Below are positions 1-11,119 of a stretch of 24,946 bases of DNA, in pieces. Position 1 is the stretch's first letter. Each line of letters begins with the position of its first letter. A program made the position numbers and the translations under genes. Below the pieces are notes generated by a model. The model was not told where the DNA came from, did no database searches, and worked only from the letters and a program-made list of their open reading frames with translations. The stretch lies in the NCBI GenBank assembly GCA_019648995.1, contig BLXT01007004.1:1454372-1479317 (forward strand). Reading direction: 5' to 3'. This DNA is from Plakobranchus ocellatus. Lineage: Eukaryota; Mollusca; Gastropoda; Plakobranchidae.

Positions 1-704
1 GGTCATTTTACCCGACATTACCCTACACTCAAATTCTTTAACGTCTCAAATTATATGAAATCACACAAATCAGAGGAAAAACATCCAACAATCTCCTCAA
101 TATGAAAGAAAAAGCCACACTTTACTGTCTAGGTGGAATAGTCATGGTACAGGTACATGGGGACAAAAACATGCAAAAATGGTGCGTGGAAGCACTAAAA
201 CATGATTGTCAGATAAATTGTTACGTAAAATTAAAAAAAAAACTGTTAAAACTAGAGTAAAATAAATAAAATAGACCTAATTTTATAGAAAATATTGGAA
301 AATGGTATATCCTTTAGGTATGTTTATATTATTTAAAATAGATCACATCTATTCAAAGTAGTATATCTAGACTTTACAAGTCCGGAAATAGTATCTATCT
401 ACTTTCCTGTAAGGTTATGTCGCGGTAAATAACACTCCGAAGTATTGAACACATTTTTCTTCAAAAGTGGGCAGTTGGTATCCTATGACGAAATTACCAG
501 AGCTAAGTATTATGTCTAGGTGATTGTGAATAATATATCTGTCTGAAGGGCCAAATTTAAATGTACTTTGTTGGTTGTCGTTCGCTCTGTTTATTTCCTC
601 AATGTAATTTTATATTTTTATCTATTTCATTTTCTACATTTTCATTTATTATTAATATGAATAACTAGTAAAAATAACAAAAACAACAAAAAATCTTACA
701 AATG
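1..704. other. AT-rich stretch without a gene
   Basis: No exon, transposase fragment or RNA gene is recognisable. The sequence is AT-rich with short A and T runs. The only pattern is a TTTTACCC...TACCCTAC string at about 6-26, which loosely resembles the TTTTTACCCGTAGGG string near 719-733. It could be a fragment of the same repeat, but the match is too short to prove it. Confidence 0.6.
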
Positions 705-790
705 CCTACGTTTTGGTGTTTTTACCCGTAGGGTTACCTTACAACCTACGAATTGCATATTTTACCATATCGTAGGGTAAAATCCCTACG
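705..790. repeat. Cluster of CCTACG / CGTAGGG inverted repeats
   Basis: CCTACG occurs at 705-710, 745-750 and 785-790. Its reverse complement CGTAGG(G) occurs at 727-733 and 771-777, so the two orientations alternate. The last pair forms a perfect 7-bp stem, CGTAGGG-TAAAAT-CCCTACG (771-790). TTTTACC-like strings surround several units. The cluster lies just upstream of the mariner remnant and does not look like part of its coding region. It may be the end of another small element or a subterminal repeat cluster. Confidence 0.6.
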
Positions 791-815
791 TGTGGCAACA
801 CTGCTCCGGAGACAA

Positions 816-1347
816 AACGCGACTCAATGGCATGGAAGCACCTGACCCTACTGTCACAAAAAGTTCAAAGTCCAGCGATCGGCAACAAAAGTGATGGCCA
901 CCGTGTTTTGAGACTTGCGTGAAATGATCCTTTAAGATATTCTGCCAAATGGAGAGAGTGCCAATGCTGATCGATATTGTGAAACACTTGACCGGCTGAT
1001 ACATGCTGTTCGACGCAAAAGACCTTGACTCTTGCGTAGCAGAGTTGTCCTTCAACACGACAATTCAACCCCTACACAGCAAAACGCACAAAAGAATGGC
1101 GTGAACGTTACAGGTTGGACATTATTCCCTATCCAGCCCACAGCCCAGACCTCGCACCCTCAGACTTTCATCTATTTGGGCCTCTAAAGCGCCACCTGGG
1201 AGGCAAAAAGTTTGAGGATGAAGATGAACTCATTGGTGAAGTTCGTGATTGGTTTTCAAAGCTTGACACAAACTTTTTCACACGGTATAAACTCGCTTCT
1301 CCCACGGTGGCAAAAATGCATAGCTCTACACGGGGACTACATAGATA
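816..1347 (+). pseudogene. Mariner (Tc1/mariner) transposase fragment, broken
   Basis: Mariner transposases excise and reinsert the element at TA sites using a DD34D catalytic triad. Recognisable blocks, in order and across three frames, are SMAWKH (about 816), KKFK, KVMATVF-stop-D (a Trp codon turned to stop near 906), the RYCETLDRLIHAVRRKRP region (about 973-1026), QHDN holding the second Asp (about 1054-1065), YPAHSPDLAPSDFHLFGPLK holding the third Asp (about 1130-1189), and PRWQKCIALHGDYIDK before the stop (about 1301-1347). Frame changes occur near 835-860, 1063 and 1285. At least three internal stops are present. The N-terminal DNA-binding half is missing. No product could be made. Confidence 0.88.
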
Positions 1348-1433
1348 AGTAGCCAATGTGTAAGTTTCATTCTTGTCAATGAAATACTTTTTGAGTAATT
1401 CTATTTTTCCAGTTACTTTCCAAACTTCCCTCG
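816..1433 (+). mobile_element. 5'-truncated mariner element
   Basis: The stretch reads as the C-terminal half of a mariner transposase followed by a short 3' untranslated end. The 3' end at about 1405-1433 (TTCCAGTTACTTTCCAAACT, then TCCCTCG) looks like a mariner terminal inverted repeat. No matching left repeat is visible upstream, and coding homology starts mid-protein at about 816 (SMAWKH). The copy has therefore lost its left half. Several stops and frameshifts show that it is an old, inactive fossil. Confidence 0.8.
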
Positions 1434-3726
1434 CAATTAAGAAATGAATTTGAGTAAGACAATTTTTCTTCCTTATTTTATAAAATAAATAAAATTGTAC
1501 AACAAAAGGATATGAATTCTTCTTGGGAATTTAAACAGAGAATTAACACACACACAAAAACAGATGTTTGCTTAGTTTTAATATTTTACAAACATTTATC
1601 GACCGATTGACTTGGCTGTACTGTTTTCTGTCTGGTTCAGGATCATAGAGCTTCCAACCTTTGTGAACAGTCAAGAAGTAAATAAGTCCGAGGTTAAAAT
1701 TTCATATTATTGTGATGTTCTCTAGAAAACAAAATTTACGTACCAAACGTTGAATGCCCTTTTTTTCCCTTAGCACCTGTTATGATGCACCTACCTGATA
1801 ATTTTCATGTTTCTGACTTGTGTGATTTTTCAGATTACCCTCTCTGCTAATTTACATTTTTTTGGGCCTAGCTCTTTTTCTTTTTCTCTCAAAACATTAA
1901 CAGTCATACCATACGTATACAACATATCTGTGCGATGTACAATGAAATCTTTTTTTAGTCGGAACTTTCATGGGTAAGTAAATGTGCGGATAAATCGGTG
2001 AGATTTTCAATTCCCAAAGGACATTGGCTTATCAGTTGTCCACTGCTTTATAACTTTCTTTCTTAGGTACTCGCGAAAAGTCGTGGACTTCCAACCTATC
2101 ACGTTCTTTGCTCGAAAAGGTAAACATCTTTCTACGCTATGACAAGTTAACAGTGGCAACAAACGGGTGGGCTGATTAAAGAAACAATCCCTCCAATTTA
2201 CCTCTTGCATCTTATTATAATGGAGCTAAGCTCAAAACGTGTAGCGCCTAGCCAAATTTTTGTGAGGCGTCAATAAAATCCACAAAAATGTGGAAATTGT
2301 GCCGATCCTCTAGATCATGCCAGTTTATGAGGGCATATTTTAATTTCCCGAAGTTGTTTTATGGATTTAAAAATTTTTAACCCTATTGAAACCTTATTAA
2401 GCATTAGAAACAAAATATGTAGGTAGTCATTTTGATAACAATAATGTTCCGGAACTTTGTATGCCGCAAGTCAAAGCTAAAGGGGAAAAAAATGGGATTA
2501 AATGTTGGATGTGCAACTTTTGCCTTCCTAATGAGAGTAAAATAAAAATCAGCAAGGGGTTTGGCTAGTAATTTTAATGTAAGAAGTTTGAAAAACAAGC
2601 GCATTTTTTGAATTATGAATAGCTTTTTTTGTTGTTATAGCATTATTGTTAGGACATCCAGTTTTGCATTCTTGCAATACAAAATATTCAATAAATAATT
2701 TTAAAAAATATTAACTTTAAACAGATTAAAAGGTTTTCTCCGAAATTAGATATAAGTTTATTGGCATTATTTTGAATAGTTAATTTAGATCATGTTATAT
2801 GTTCTTTTGTACTATTGATAATGAACTTCAAGAAAATGTGACTTTTCCCTAATAGGTTATGGAATCGCCCATTGTTTTAGAGGGTGAAAACTTCTTGTGC
2901 CTTTTTCAAAAAGACATGGGCTCTCATTGCACATTTCCAAGAAAAAAGGATTCCCCAGTGCTTCTCCACAACCAGACCTTGGAAAATCGCGATTCCCTGC
3001 GAATTGATATCAGCGTCGTTTCTTTGTTCTCGCAGAAATTGGAAGATAAGTGTAAAAATGGTACATCAATTGTTCCCCTAGAGACATTTTGTATCGAATG
3101 CTAATGAAGTTTTTCATCAAAGACGTTTTCTAATACGTTGAAGAATTTGTATTAAACATGGATTGAAATTACGAAAAAAATAAAAATGAACGCATTTTCA
3201 GCCATAGAGTTAAAAGATATGATCTTGATTCAGACGTGACTTATTCAGTTCAATTACTCAAAAACCAGAGAATGTAGCGGTTGTAATCACAGGCTTGAAT
3301 TTATTAACTTTTATTATTTTAGGATTCATAATTCAATATGACAGCTTAAAATTTATACTTGTTTTATCGATCATTTTTATCTTACAGTGAGGCACAATTA
3401 AAGCACTAATACTACATAGGCTGCTTTTGCATGCAACAAAAATTACTAATTTAACAAAATCTTGTACAAGGGAGACATTGTTTTGACGTAGTACACACAA
3501 CAAGATGCTGTGAAAAAAGATCTAGACTCGGTCGTTTTAAGTCTCTAGGATTCAATGTTCCTTTTTAATGGAAAATCTTCCGTAACAATATGTAAGTTTA
3601 TAATACCTTATTTGAAAAAAAATGGATTTAGAGCAATGCTCTGAGAATAAAAAAGTTTGGCTTTCACAGACAACATCGTAAAGTGAATAGTTGGGGTAGT
3701 TTTGAATTGTCCCCGCTATCACGAAC

Positions 3727-3730
<4 letters not shown>
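1434..3730. other. AT-rich intergenic stretch
   Basis: No conserved protein, RNA or element is recognisable. Open frames of 60-80 codons occur (2007-2210 minus, 2404-2604 minus, 2859-3104 plus), but none carries a family motif or convincing splice-site context. The 2859-3104 frame (starting MESPIVLEGENF) is the least AT-rich and cannot be wholly excluded as a fragment of something. Confidence 0.5.

Positions 3731-3782
<52 letters not shown>
3731..3782. repeat. (TC)26 microsatellite
   Basis: Twenty-six uninterrupted TC units. Open frames reading through it are repetitive Leu-Ser artefacts. The tract is likely to vary in length between individuals. Confidence 0.98.
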
Positions 3783-3785
<3 letters not shown>

Positions 3786-5929
3786 TTAAGGGACAGAAAA
3801 CAACACTACACAGAAAAAAAACACACAAAAATCTTCACAAGAAGCAATGCAAAGTTTACAAGTCGGCAAAATCACATGAGCAGCAGTCTTGACCTGTCAG
3901 TGTCGTATCTTTGTTTCAATAAAAGAAAAACGAATTCGACTGTTAAATATTGAGACCTAAAATATGTTTTCAAATGATTTTAATTTCTGGTTGTCTCTTC
4001 TATCTTAAACCAAATGATCATGTTATTTATAATTGGGTTTTTTTTTTATTCTTCAAGTCTTCCAAGAGGATCATCAGTCTTAGACTGACAGAGCTCCATC
4101 CAAATATGTGAAAAGTAAAAAGTTGTGTTCCATTAATTTTGAGCAACGCACTTACAAAAACCCAAATATTTCTTCATGTTGTTTGGATTGCCCTAGTCCG
4201 TCGAAATTTAATGCCTGCTCTAGGCCTTCCCCATTAAAAGAGTTTTTTCCGGGTGTTTTTTTTTTTTTAATAGATAATTACATCATATTGTAATGTCAGT
4301 TTTTGACCCTGAAAACCTCATCAGATACATTGGATAATAGTGTTAGTACAACATCAAAAGGTGATCAATTTTCCATCCCCAGTTTCTGCAAATGATTCAG
4401 GCCAGAGAGCGAGAAATTGATCTCCGAAGGTCTGTAGCATTTAAACAGAAGCGGCAATTCAAGGGTTTCATTGTTTAATATAATAATTAGTTTAATATAA
4501 ACTAAATAGAAATCGTAGCAAAAAGGTATAATTTTTAAACAGCTGCAAAAGTATTGAAACGTGCAAAAATTGTCTTTTCTGAAAAAAAAAAATCATAAAA
4601 AGTTTGTATATACATGTAAATAACAATACAAAATTCTTCAAGGACATAAAAAGATGTTTTCTATTATTTTCAAAAGAAAACCAATTGTATTGTTGCTGTG
4701 TTGTAATTTTTTTTTTAAGCAATGCTTTTGCTGAAAATCTCTGCAATACATTGAAATTTTAAATTAGTAAAGCCTGAAAGAGAGGCGGACAAGATAGGGA
4801 TCTAGTACGTTAAAAATTTTTCTGGGCAGCATGGTGTGCTCATCTTAAAAAGATATGATTCAAAAAACGTTTCAAATCTTCGAAAGCATTCAAAAGTTTA
4901 ATGCTTTTGGTTCAGTTTTGTAGAAAATAAGCTGCAAAAACCTACTCCGCTTGAAGGAAGGAAAAGAGAAAAGGTGTTCAAGCCCTGCTTTTTTGTCAAA
5001 TGCCTGTGAAAACATCAGGACGCGGATAAGTCTCCACTTCACAAAAACAAACAATCTAGACAAGAGCCACACATTACATATTCTTCAGATAGGCTAAACA
5101 TTTTGAAGGCGACGAAACGTAGTGAACAGAAAATATTAAATCTGCGTGTAAAGGTTTGTAAATAGTTTTTTGTTTTTGTAATTTATTTTGAGGTTTTTGT
5201 TCAATGAATTAAGATGACCCTTATTGTAAAATTCATATTCAGTTTTTGCCAAATTTTACACCGCTAGGCAAAAAAAAAAATTATAGATAGTGTGACCCTT
5301 TGAACATCATCAAATCGCAGTTTTTATTCATTTTTGTCAACATTGGATCAGGTGTAGCCAGTGGTCTTCCGCATAAGCGATAGGCAATAAACAAATGGGC
5401 CGGTATACCTTATGATTACCATCATCCATGAAGTATGTCAACTTTATCTGGCCGTAAATCCTGAAAAAAAAATTAGTTCAGTCATAGCGGCCAAGAAATA
5501 TACGAAATGTGGGCAGTGTTGCAACAGGAATGAGCTGATACATGCGTTGTGATGATGTGAACATTATAGAAGGTTCAAAATAAAAGTCAGAAACTTTTTT
5601 CCTGTTCCTTTTTAAAAAAAATATCTGTGTTTAAAAATATATTGGCTATTGCAATGAGTCTTTTTAAAGATAAGGTTGATTCTCTCATTTGTTTGCTTAA
5701 CCGTGATTAAAAGATGGGGACATGGCACCCAGAAGACTGCATCTGTAGTAAATATTGTCAAATTCGCCATCATTCATCATAACCTTACTTCATTCATTTA
5801 AGAGTACACCGTATTATTATTTCGCAGTTCTATATTATCTCATTTGCATAAAAATTTCGCAAGCAAATAATATGGCTGCTCTTTTTCAGAGATTTTCTGT
5901 AGCAGATGGAAGATGATTTAGTTGGAAGT
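3783..5929. other. AT-rich intergenic stretch
   Basis: No gene is recognisable. The open frames here are AT-rich and have no family motif. Short A runs are common (4584-4592, 5271-5281). A CAGTGTTGC string at 5515-5523 is the reverse complement of GCAACACTG at 796-804, but nothing further pairs around them. Confidence 0.5.
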
Positions 5930-6107
5930 TCCGTCAGCACGGAGTGTTGGTGGCACAGTAGAGAGTGGATCTTAAGATCTGCAGGAACCCTCCTGTCGCA
6001 GGTTCGAGCCTCGCCACCGGCGCCCTAGCCTGACGGAAGGACTTGGAAGTCTGAGATCACCTTGTTGTTGAGCGGCTATATACAAAGACAAGATCAATCC
6101 GTCAGCA
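5930..6107 (+). mobile_element. tRNA-derived SINE with 10-bp target duplication
   Basis: A pol III-type SINE of about 158 bp (5940-6097). The split promoter is visible: an A box TGGCACAGTAG at 5951-5961 that fits TRGYNNARNNG, and a B box GGTTCGAGCCT at 6001-6011 that differs by one base from GGTTCGANNCC. The spacing of about 50 bp is normal for a tRNA head. The sequence then runs into a CGCCACCGGCGCC segment and an unrelated body. The perfect repeat TCCGTCAGCA at 5930-5939 and 6098-6107 is best read as the target-site duplication, which fixes both ends. It is not a functional tRNA: a full cloverleaf and CCA-proximal acceptor stem do not form. Confidence 0.82.
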
Positions 6108-6159
6108 TCAGTTCTATTCACTGCCTGTTGGCAATATAAAACAGTACAAAGCCAGGTGT

Positions 6160-6164
<5 letters not shown>

Positions 6165-6203
<39 letters not shown>
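6165..6203. repeat. (TA)n microsatellite
   Basis: About 19 uninterrupted TA units, 58 bp beyond the right target duplication of the SINE. Not part of the SINE if the duplication at 6098-6107 is its right boundary. Confidence 0.95.
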
Positions 6204-6206
<3 letters not shown>

Positions 6207-6532
6207 AAACATATAGGAATACAGAGATTCCTCTGATTTCACTTCTCAGATTCTCGAAGAAGATTCGAGATATACATTAGAAAGCCTGATTTCTTTCTCA
6301 TGTCATTCGATTTTGAATGAAATTGTAATACTTTTATTGAATGCCCATCTCATCCTGAACAGATCTAGATCCAGCTGAAAAGTTTGCATAAATTATTTGA
6401 TTCAGCTGATCAGTAGATGAATCGGTCGTACAGTGCACTCGTAATAAAAAAAAAAGTGGCCTGAACTAATGTTTGTTTTTTCAACTATTAATGAGCTCCA
6501 TCTTTTTTTTTTCTTCATTTCCAAAAGCCGAT

Positions 6533-6672
6533 GGTATCAGAGAGGCTACCGGTATCGCCCTGAATGTCTTAAGATCTTTCTGTTGTAAGTTTTGACTCGC
6601 CACCACCACCACAAGTCTGCATGGGTCAGAAGCCTGAGATTACCTGTAGCATACAGACTGAAGATCACAAAC
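6533..6672 (+). mobile_element. Decayed second copy of the same SINE family
   Basis: Several blocks occur in the same order as in the SINE at 5940-6097: TCTTAAGATCT (6567-6577 versus 5970-5980), CTCGCCACC (6596-6604 versus 6010-6018) and AGAAGCCTGAGATTACC (6628-6644) matching GAAGTCTGAGATCACC (6046-6061). The B-box position now reads AGTTTTGACTC (6588-6598), so the promoter is decayed. No clear target duplication was found. The copy is older or more damaged than its neighbour. Confidence 0.65.
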
Positions 6673-6702
6673 AAATACACCATACCAATAAAACTGATAG
6701 CA

Positions 6703-6951
6703 ATGCAGCAATTACTTGTTTTAATAGCCTTATTTATTCCGATTTCCGATAGAAATCTAAAACTAAAAGAAGATAGAAATGACTCAAGTGACACCCATGA
6801 CCATCACATGTCGATGCTTTTAAATAAAAGAGATCCTAAAAAATATTATTTCGTTTACTTTACCGTACTGTTCCCCACCCTATTCTGTACGTTTGAATCC
6901 ACAACTGGCACCCTACCCAGCATGACCAAGAAACTTGAGATCATCAACTAG
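6703..6951 (+). CDS. Small ORF, hypothetical, doubtful
   Basis: An ATG at 6703 opens an 82-residue frame. It begins MQQLLVLIALFIPIS, a short hydrophobic stretch that could act as a signal peptide, followed by a charged Lys/Asp/His-rich middle and a second hydrophobic patch (about residues 46-60). Only two Cys-free or single-Cys stretches are present, so it does not look like a cysteine-rich secreted peptide. The frame starts just after the decayed SINE. No family is recognised, no splice context is evident and no polyadenylation signal is placed close behind it. It is most likely a chance ORF and is listed only because of the signal-like start. Confidence 0.12.
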   Translation: MQQLLVLIALFIPISDRNLKLKEDRNDSSDTHDHHMSMLLNKRDPKKYYFVYFTVLFPTLFCTFESTTGTLPSMTKKLEIIN

Positions 6952-7136
6952 GAAACGGTCTATACAATTAATGAACATAGATAACTTTTCATTTTTTTCC
7001 CATTAAAATATTTTTGTCGTCATTGTAAGTGTAAAAGCCATTATTTCTATCATTATTTGGGCTGATTAGTCATTATCAACCCTATACGTATATTATGACA
7101 CATGTAATAAGCAATAGGCAATGGTGCTCGTCAAGG

Positions 7137-7170
7137 ATAATTGTCTCCCCTTGAACCCAAAAGAGGGGGC
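7137..7170 (+). repeat. Inverted-pair motif, left copy
   Basis: Reads TGTCTCCCCTTGAA then CCCAAAAGAGGGGGC. It closely matches the reverse complement of 8938-8975, apart from about 5 extra bases in the latter. It could be one end of a DNA transposon or an independent repeat copy. Confidence 0.5.
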
Positions 7171-7276
7171 TAATTTGGGTCTGGGTCTATAACGCTTGGT
7201 GTTGAATGCATATCTTCTTCAAATTAGTTATATAAAGCTTCATCAACCATCTTTTTTTCCATTTTCGTTCTTCCTT

Positions 7277-7302
7277 TATTATTATTACTATTATTATTAT
7301 TT
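7277..7302. repeat. Imperfect (TTA)n microsatellite
   Basis: A run of TTA units with a single interruption (TTACTATTA). Confidence 0.85.
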
Positions 7303-8937
7303 TGTGTGTGTGAATTTTAAGAATGTGATCTCTTTTAAACATAGTTTATTTTAAAAATGGCGCTAATTTCTATCGAAATACTCTTTATGTTGTCATTGTT
7401 TCTTAACTAGTTCTAGTATCTACACATCTAGATAAGTTTAGATTAAAGATCTTTCGTAAGGTGTACTGCATAGTAAAAAAAAAAAAAATCCAATCTTTCT
7501 AGATCCAGCCTTATAAAAGAATGTACAAACTGCTGATGCAGAAACGACCAGGACATTCTATTAAATAACAATCACTTGCTGGTTAAAGTTGTAGGTTTCG
7601 AATTTTATACTTTTTAGAGGATTTTGGAAACCAACAAAAAGATCCCGATTCACTTAAAAAAAAGTGTCCCCCCCCCCCCTTTTTTTATATTATTATTTCT
7701 TTTAAACATTTACAAGTAAGAACAGGTTTATATTGTATAGATGTTCAGAATCGCAGCACCTCTTCAGACCTTTGATTTGTGAACAAATTTGTACAGATTG
7801 CCCATAAACACAAACTTTATTATTTGTTATTGTTGTTGTTGCTATTGTTTTGTTTGTGTGTTTGCTTAGTTTTTTTTTGTTGTTATTGTTTATTCTGCAG
7901 CGCTTTCACGCAAATTGATAAAAAGAGCCATCAAAATTCCGGTTGCTTTCCAAAATGAAACTAGTATAAATAAATGTATAATAAGGATTTGTTAGAGAAA
8001 TTTTATTTAATAATAATAATTTGCATAAACATGTATTTGAAATGTAAAACTTGGAAATAAAACTCATCTTACAATACCTGTGAAAAAATTTATCGACAAT
8101 AATTATTATAGAAACGATCCATTGTGCAGCATCTTCATCCCTACTTCTTCCCCAACCATTAATTACACATTAATCAAAGAACGAGATAATTAAACTACTA
8201 ACATAACTGCTCTTAAAAAATTAAGCCCTAGCTGCAGAGAAATTTTTAAAGGCTGGCTTGAGTATTAATAAAAGTAAAACGTCGTTGCAATGCTACTTAG
8301 AAATTTGGTTTAAATGTTGCCATCTTATTTCTAAACATGGTCTTTAAAATACATCGATTAAACATTTTTTTTTTGTTTCAAAAATCGGGTATGGGGTCAT
8401 TGTTCGTATTTACATTGTAAAAATTTTGATCTGACACACGTAGGCTTTTTTTCTTTGCCTTAACTCACTTGCTTAGCCTATTAACAATATAAATATCACA
8501 TCGAGATATTGAACTGATAAATCTTGATTAAATACTGTATTTCTTGATCTTTATGTACATTTCTTGATATTCTCAGTGGGCCTAGTTTTGTAGAACTACA
8601 AATAAAATCCATTAAATTCTGTACTTCTCTTAGTATAGTTTGTAATTTTAATGACAAGGTTTTAACGATTAAAAAAAAAAAAAAAGCTCTGTGTGCGGAA
8701 AATGTTCGAAACGATGTCTGTAGAATTATAACTTTGAAGTATTAGCCTTCTCAGCCTTCCAGCTTAATCTAGGCCTTGCTTAATCTTACCCTAGATCAAC
8801 TTAGCATATTTTCTTCCTTTTTCTGTAACTGTTTTAATACAGATCTCACACAAAATTTATAATTTTTCCTCTCGATGAAAATTAAAACAGATTATTCTCA
8901 TCTCCCAATATATTGGCACTACGTTTACGATAGAACT

Positions 8938-8975
8938 GAGTCCCTCTTTTGGGAAGCCAATTCAAGGGAGTTAAC
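8938..8975 (-). repeat. Inverted-pair motif, right copy
   Basis: On the minus strand this reads GTTAACTCCCTTGAATTGGC then TTCCCAAAAGAGGGACTC. It matches the motif at 7137-7170 in opposite orientation, with a 5-base insertion between the two halves. Confidence 0.5.
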
Positions 8976-11119
8976 AGGGCTGCATAAATACCTATCACAT
9001 GAGACATCTTAAGGGTGTCATAGTTTTGCTTTAACAGCATTGAAAAGAAGCTTAACTACAAAATGTTACACACAAAATCATGTTGAATTAGAAGAAATGC
9101 TGGAATATGTTGACATAAATGTTTTTTAAAAACTTGCATTACAATATCTTCAGTGACTCGACTGATCATTGGCAAATCATATTGTGGACTGATTATTCAC
9201 TGTGAGAGAAATATTTGTTGTTTTTTGCATGTTTCCGTGAGGTTTATATTTTTCAAACTTTTAAAATAATTGAGCATCGTTATTTTACTTTTATATATAG
9301 AAGAGTCATGATGTTTAATGTAAGTATTTATAACTGGCTTCTATTTTATGAAAAATAAAAATGTCTTGAATGATAAAATCATGTGATGTGAATGTAAGCA
9401 AGTCACAGATCAGAATCTTCAACCCTTGGGTCTTTTATTTACTTTTAATCATTAGGGTTTAAAATTTTCTTTTTCATATCTTTTTTTTTTTTTGCAAACA
9501 TCATAAAAAAAATCTTAGTCTTAAAATATCAAATATTTATATATATTTTGTAAAAAAAATATCATTGTTGTAGATATTTTACTTTGTACTAACTCCTAAC
9601 CCTTTTTTTTTTTTTTAATTACAAACATACTGTACCGGTAACATTTCGGATTCTCCTAGTAAGTTAATAAATGAAAAACCATACCTACTCCACTATTCTT
9701 CTTTAGTGAATTAAAGACTATGATGAAATTATCTCATGCTTTGATACTGTAATTTCCAACATTTTTGAGATGCATTTTATTGCAATAATTTAATGTTCCC
9801 TTTCCATTCGATCTTTCCATTTTCTATCCGTCCAATAACCGACTTGTAAAATAAAAAGAGTAGCAAGTTGGAAGAGTGAAAAAGGCACATTTTTATTATA
9901 AATAATTTATTGGCTTCCATAAAAATATTTTCATCGTTTATGATAACAATATAATTTTTAGTGACATATATAATATATAAATAAAAAGAGGGTGACAAGA
10001 AGTAACAATAAGGGTAAAACCATCACATAAAAGACATTTGGAAAAGTTCTTGAGTAAATGTTTGCGGAAAAAGTAAAGATAAAAAAAAATCATCCCTGCA
10101 TAAAGTCATTGACTTAGATATCGGTGCTTAGCTATAACTTATGTGTATATATTTTCTTGAATAAATTGAATTCACTACAACTACATGAGGAGACGTGAAA
10201 AAATATACTTGAGAGACACAATTTAACTCGTTTTACTTAATTTCCATTTCCTATTTTTTGTTTCAACAGAATCATTTGCCCCTATCATTTCTGTAAAAAA
10301 ATTATAGGAAAAAAAAAACGCATAACAAAAGCAAAAAAACAACGTATGGCAAACACAAAAAGAAACCGTATGACATCCTTCCATGCATAAAAACCATATT
10401 AAAAGTATGACACCCTTCAATCTCAGAAAACATTAAAACCATACATAAAAAAAACAAGAAATACACATCCTACAAAATATCGTACAGAGCTGATATCCAA
10501 TAAACTATAGCACTTTATAAAGTATACAGATGTAAAAATGTTGAAGTAAAAGTACACTGACTAATGAATCACATAATTATAATTTAGGTTCAACTGAACA
10601 GTTACATGTTACATTTATACTAACTCGATCAAAAGCATGTCTTTTAAGAAGATTAAAAAACACCCAAAAGACCCTGTTTGTCAACCTCTGACATTGGCCA
10701 GTGAAAGGGAGTGTAATAAAAATAAAGCTTTACAAAATATGAATTGCCCATGAAAAGGACAAAAATTGTAATAATGAGAAAGGAAAAAAAACAACATAAA
10801 TGTGAAAACTCTGGCATCATTTCCTTTACCCTTGTTTCTACCGTTGCAAACATATTCTGTGTTTATAAAATACACCCAGAGAAAAACTTGCACTAAAACA
10901 AGACATAAACAAATAAACAAAATAAAACAAAAATCATGCTCCAACCTTTATTATTGTCAGTTAGAATATCTGACACCTAGTATTCCAACTTGTGGATTCA
11001 TTCCCATACTATGTGCTTCAGTCTACAACTCTTATAGTCTTAATTTGCTGCTCTAATGATCTTGCATAATTATCTCTAATAATCTTAATATTAAGGGTAA
11101 TGAAAATACATCTATGGTC

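Larger units (their letters stand above)
6952..11119. other. Long AT-rich stretch without a gene
   Basis: No coding region, RNA gene or full element was recognised on either strand. It contains homopolymer runs (C at about 7671-7679; A or T at 7477, 8671, 9481, 9603), a TTA-rich microsatellite at 7277-7302 and an inverted pair of motifs at 7137-7170 and 8938-8975. The open frames here are AT-rich with no recognised motif. Confidence 0.5.

Noticed and set aside
2859..3104. 81-codon plus-strand open frame starting MESPIVLEGENF
   Set aside because: No family motif and no partner exons were found; length is within chance for this much sequence.
3683..3953. Open frames with Ser-Leu repeats
   Set aside because: Translation of the (TC)26 microsatellite.
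796..5523. GCAACACTG (796-804) and CAGTGTTGC (5515-5523) as ends of a large element
   Set aside because: Only nine bases pair, with no extension and no shared interior evidence.
5951..6023. Possible tRNA gene
   Set aside because: The A and B boxes are real, but no full cloverleaf forms, and the target duplication shows it is a SINE head.
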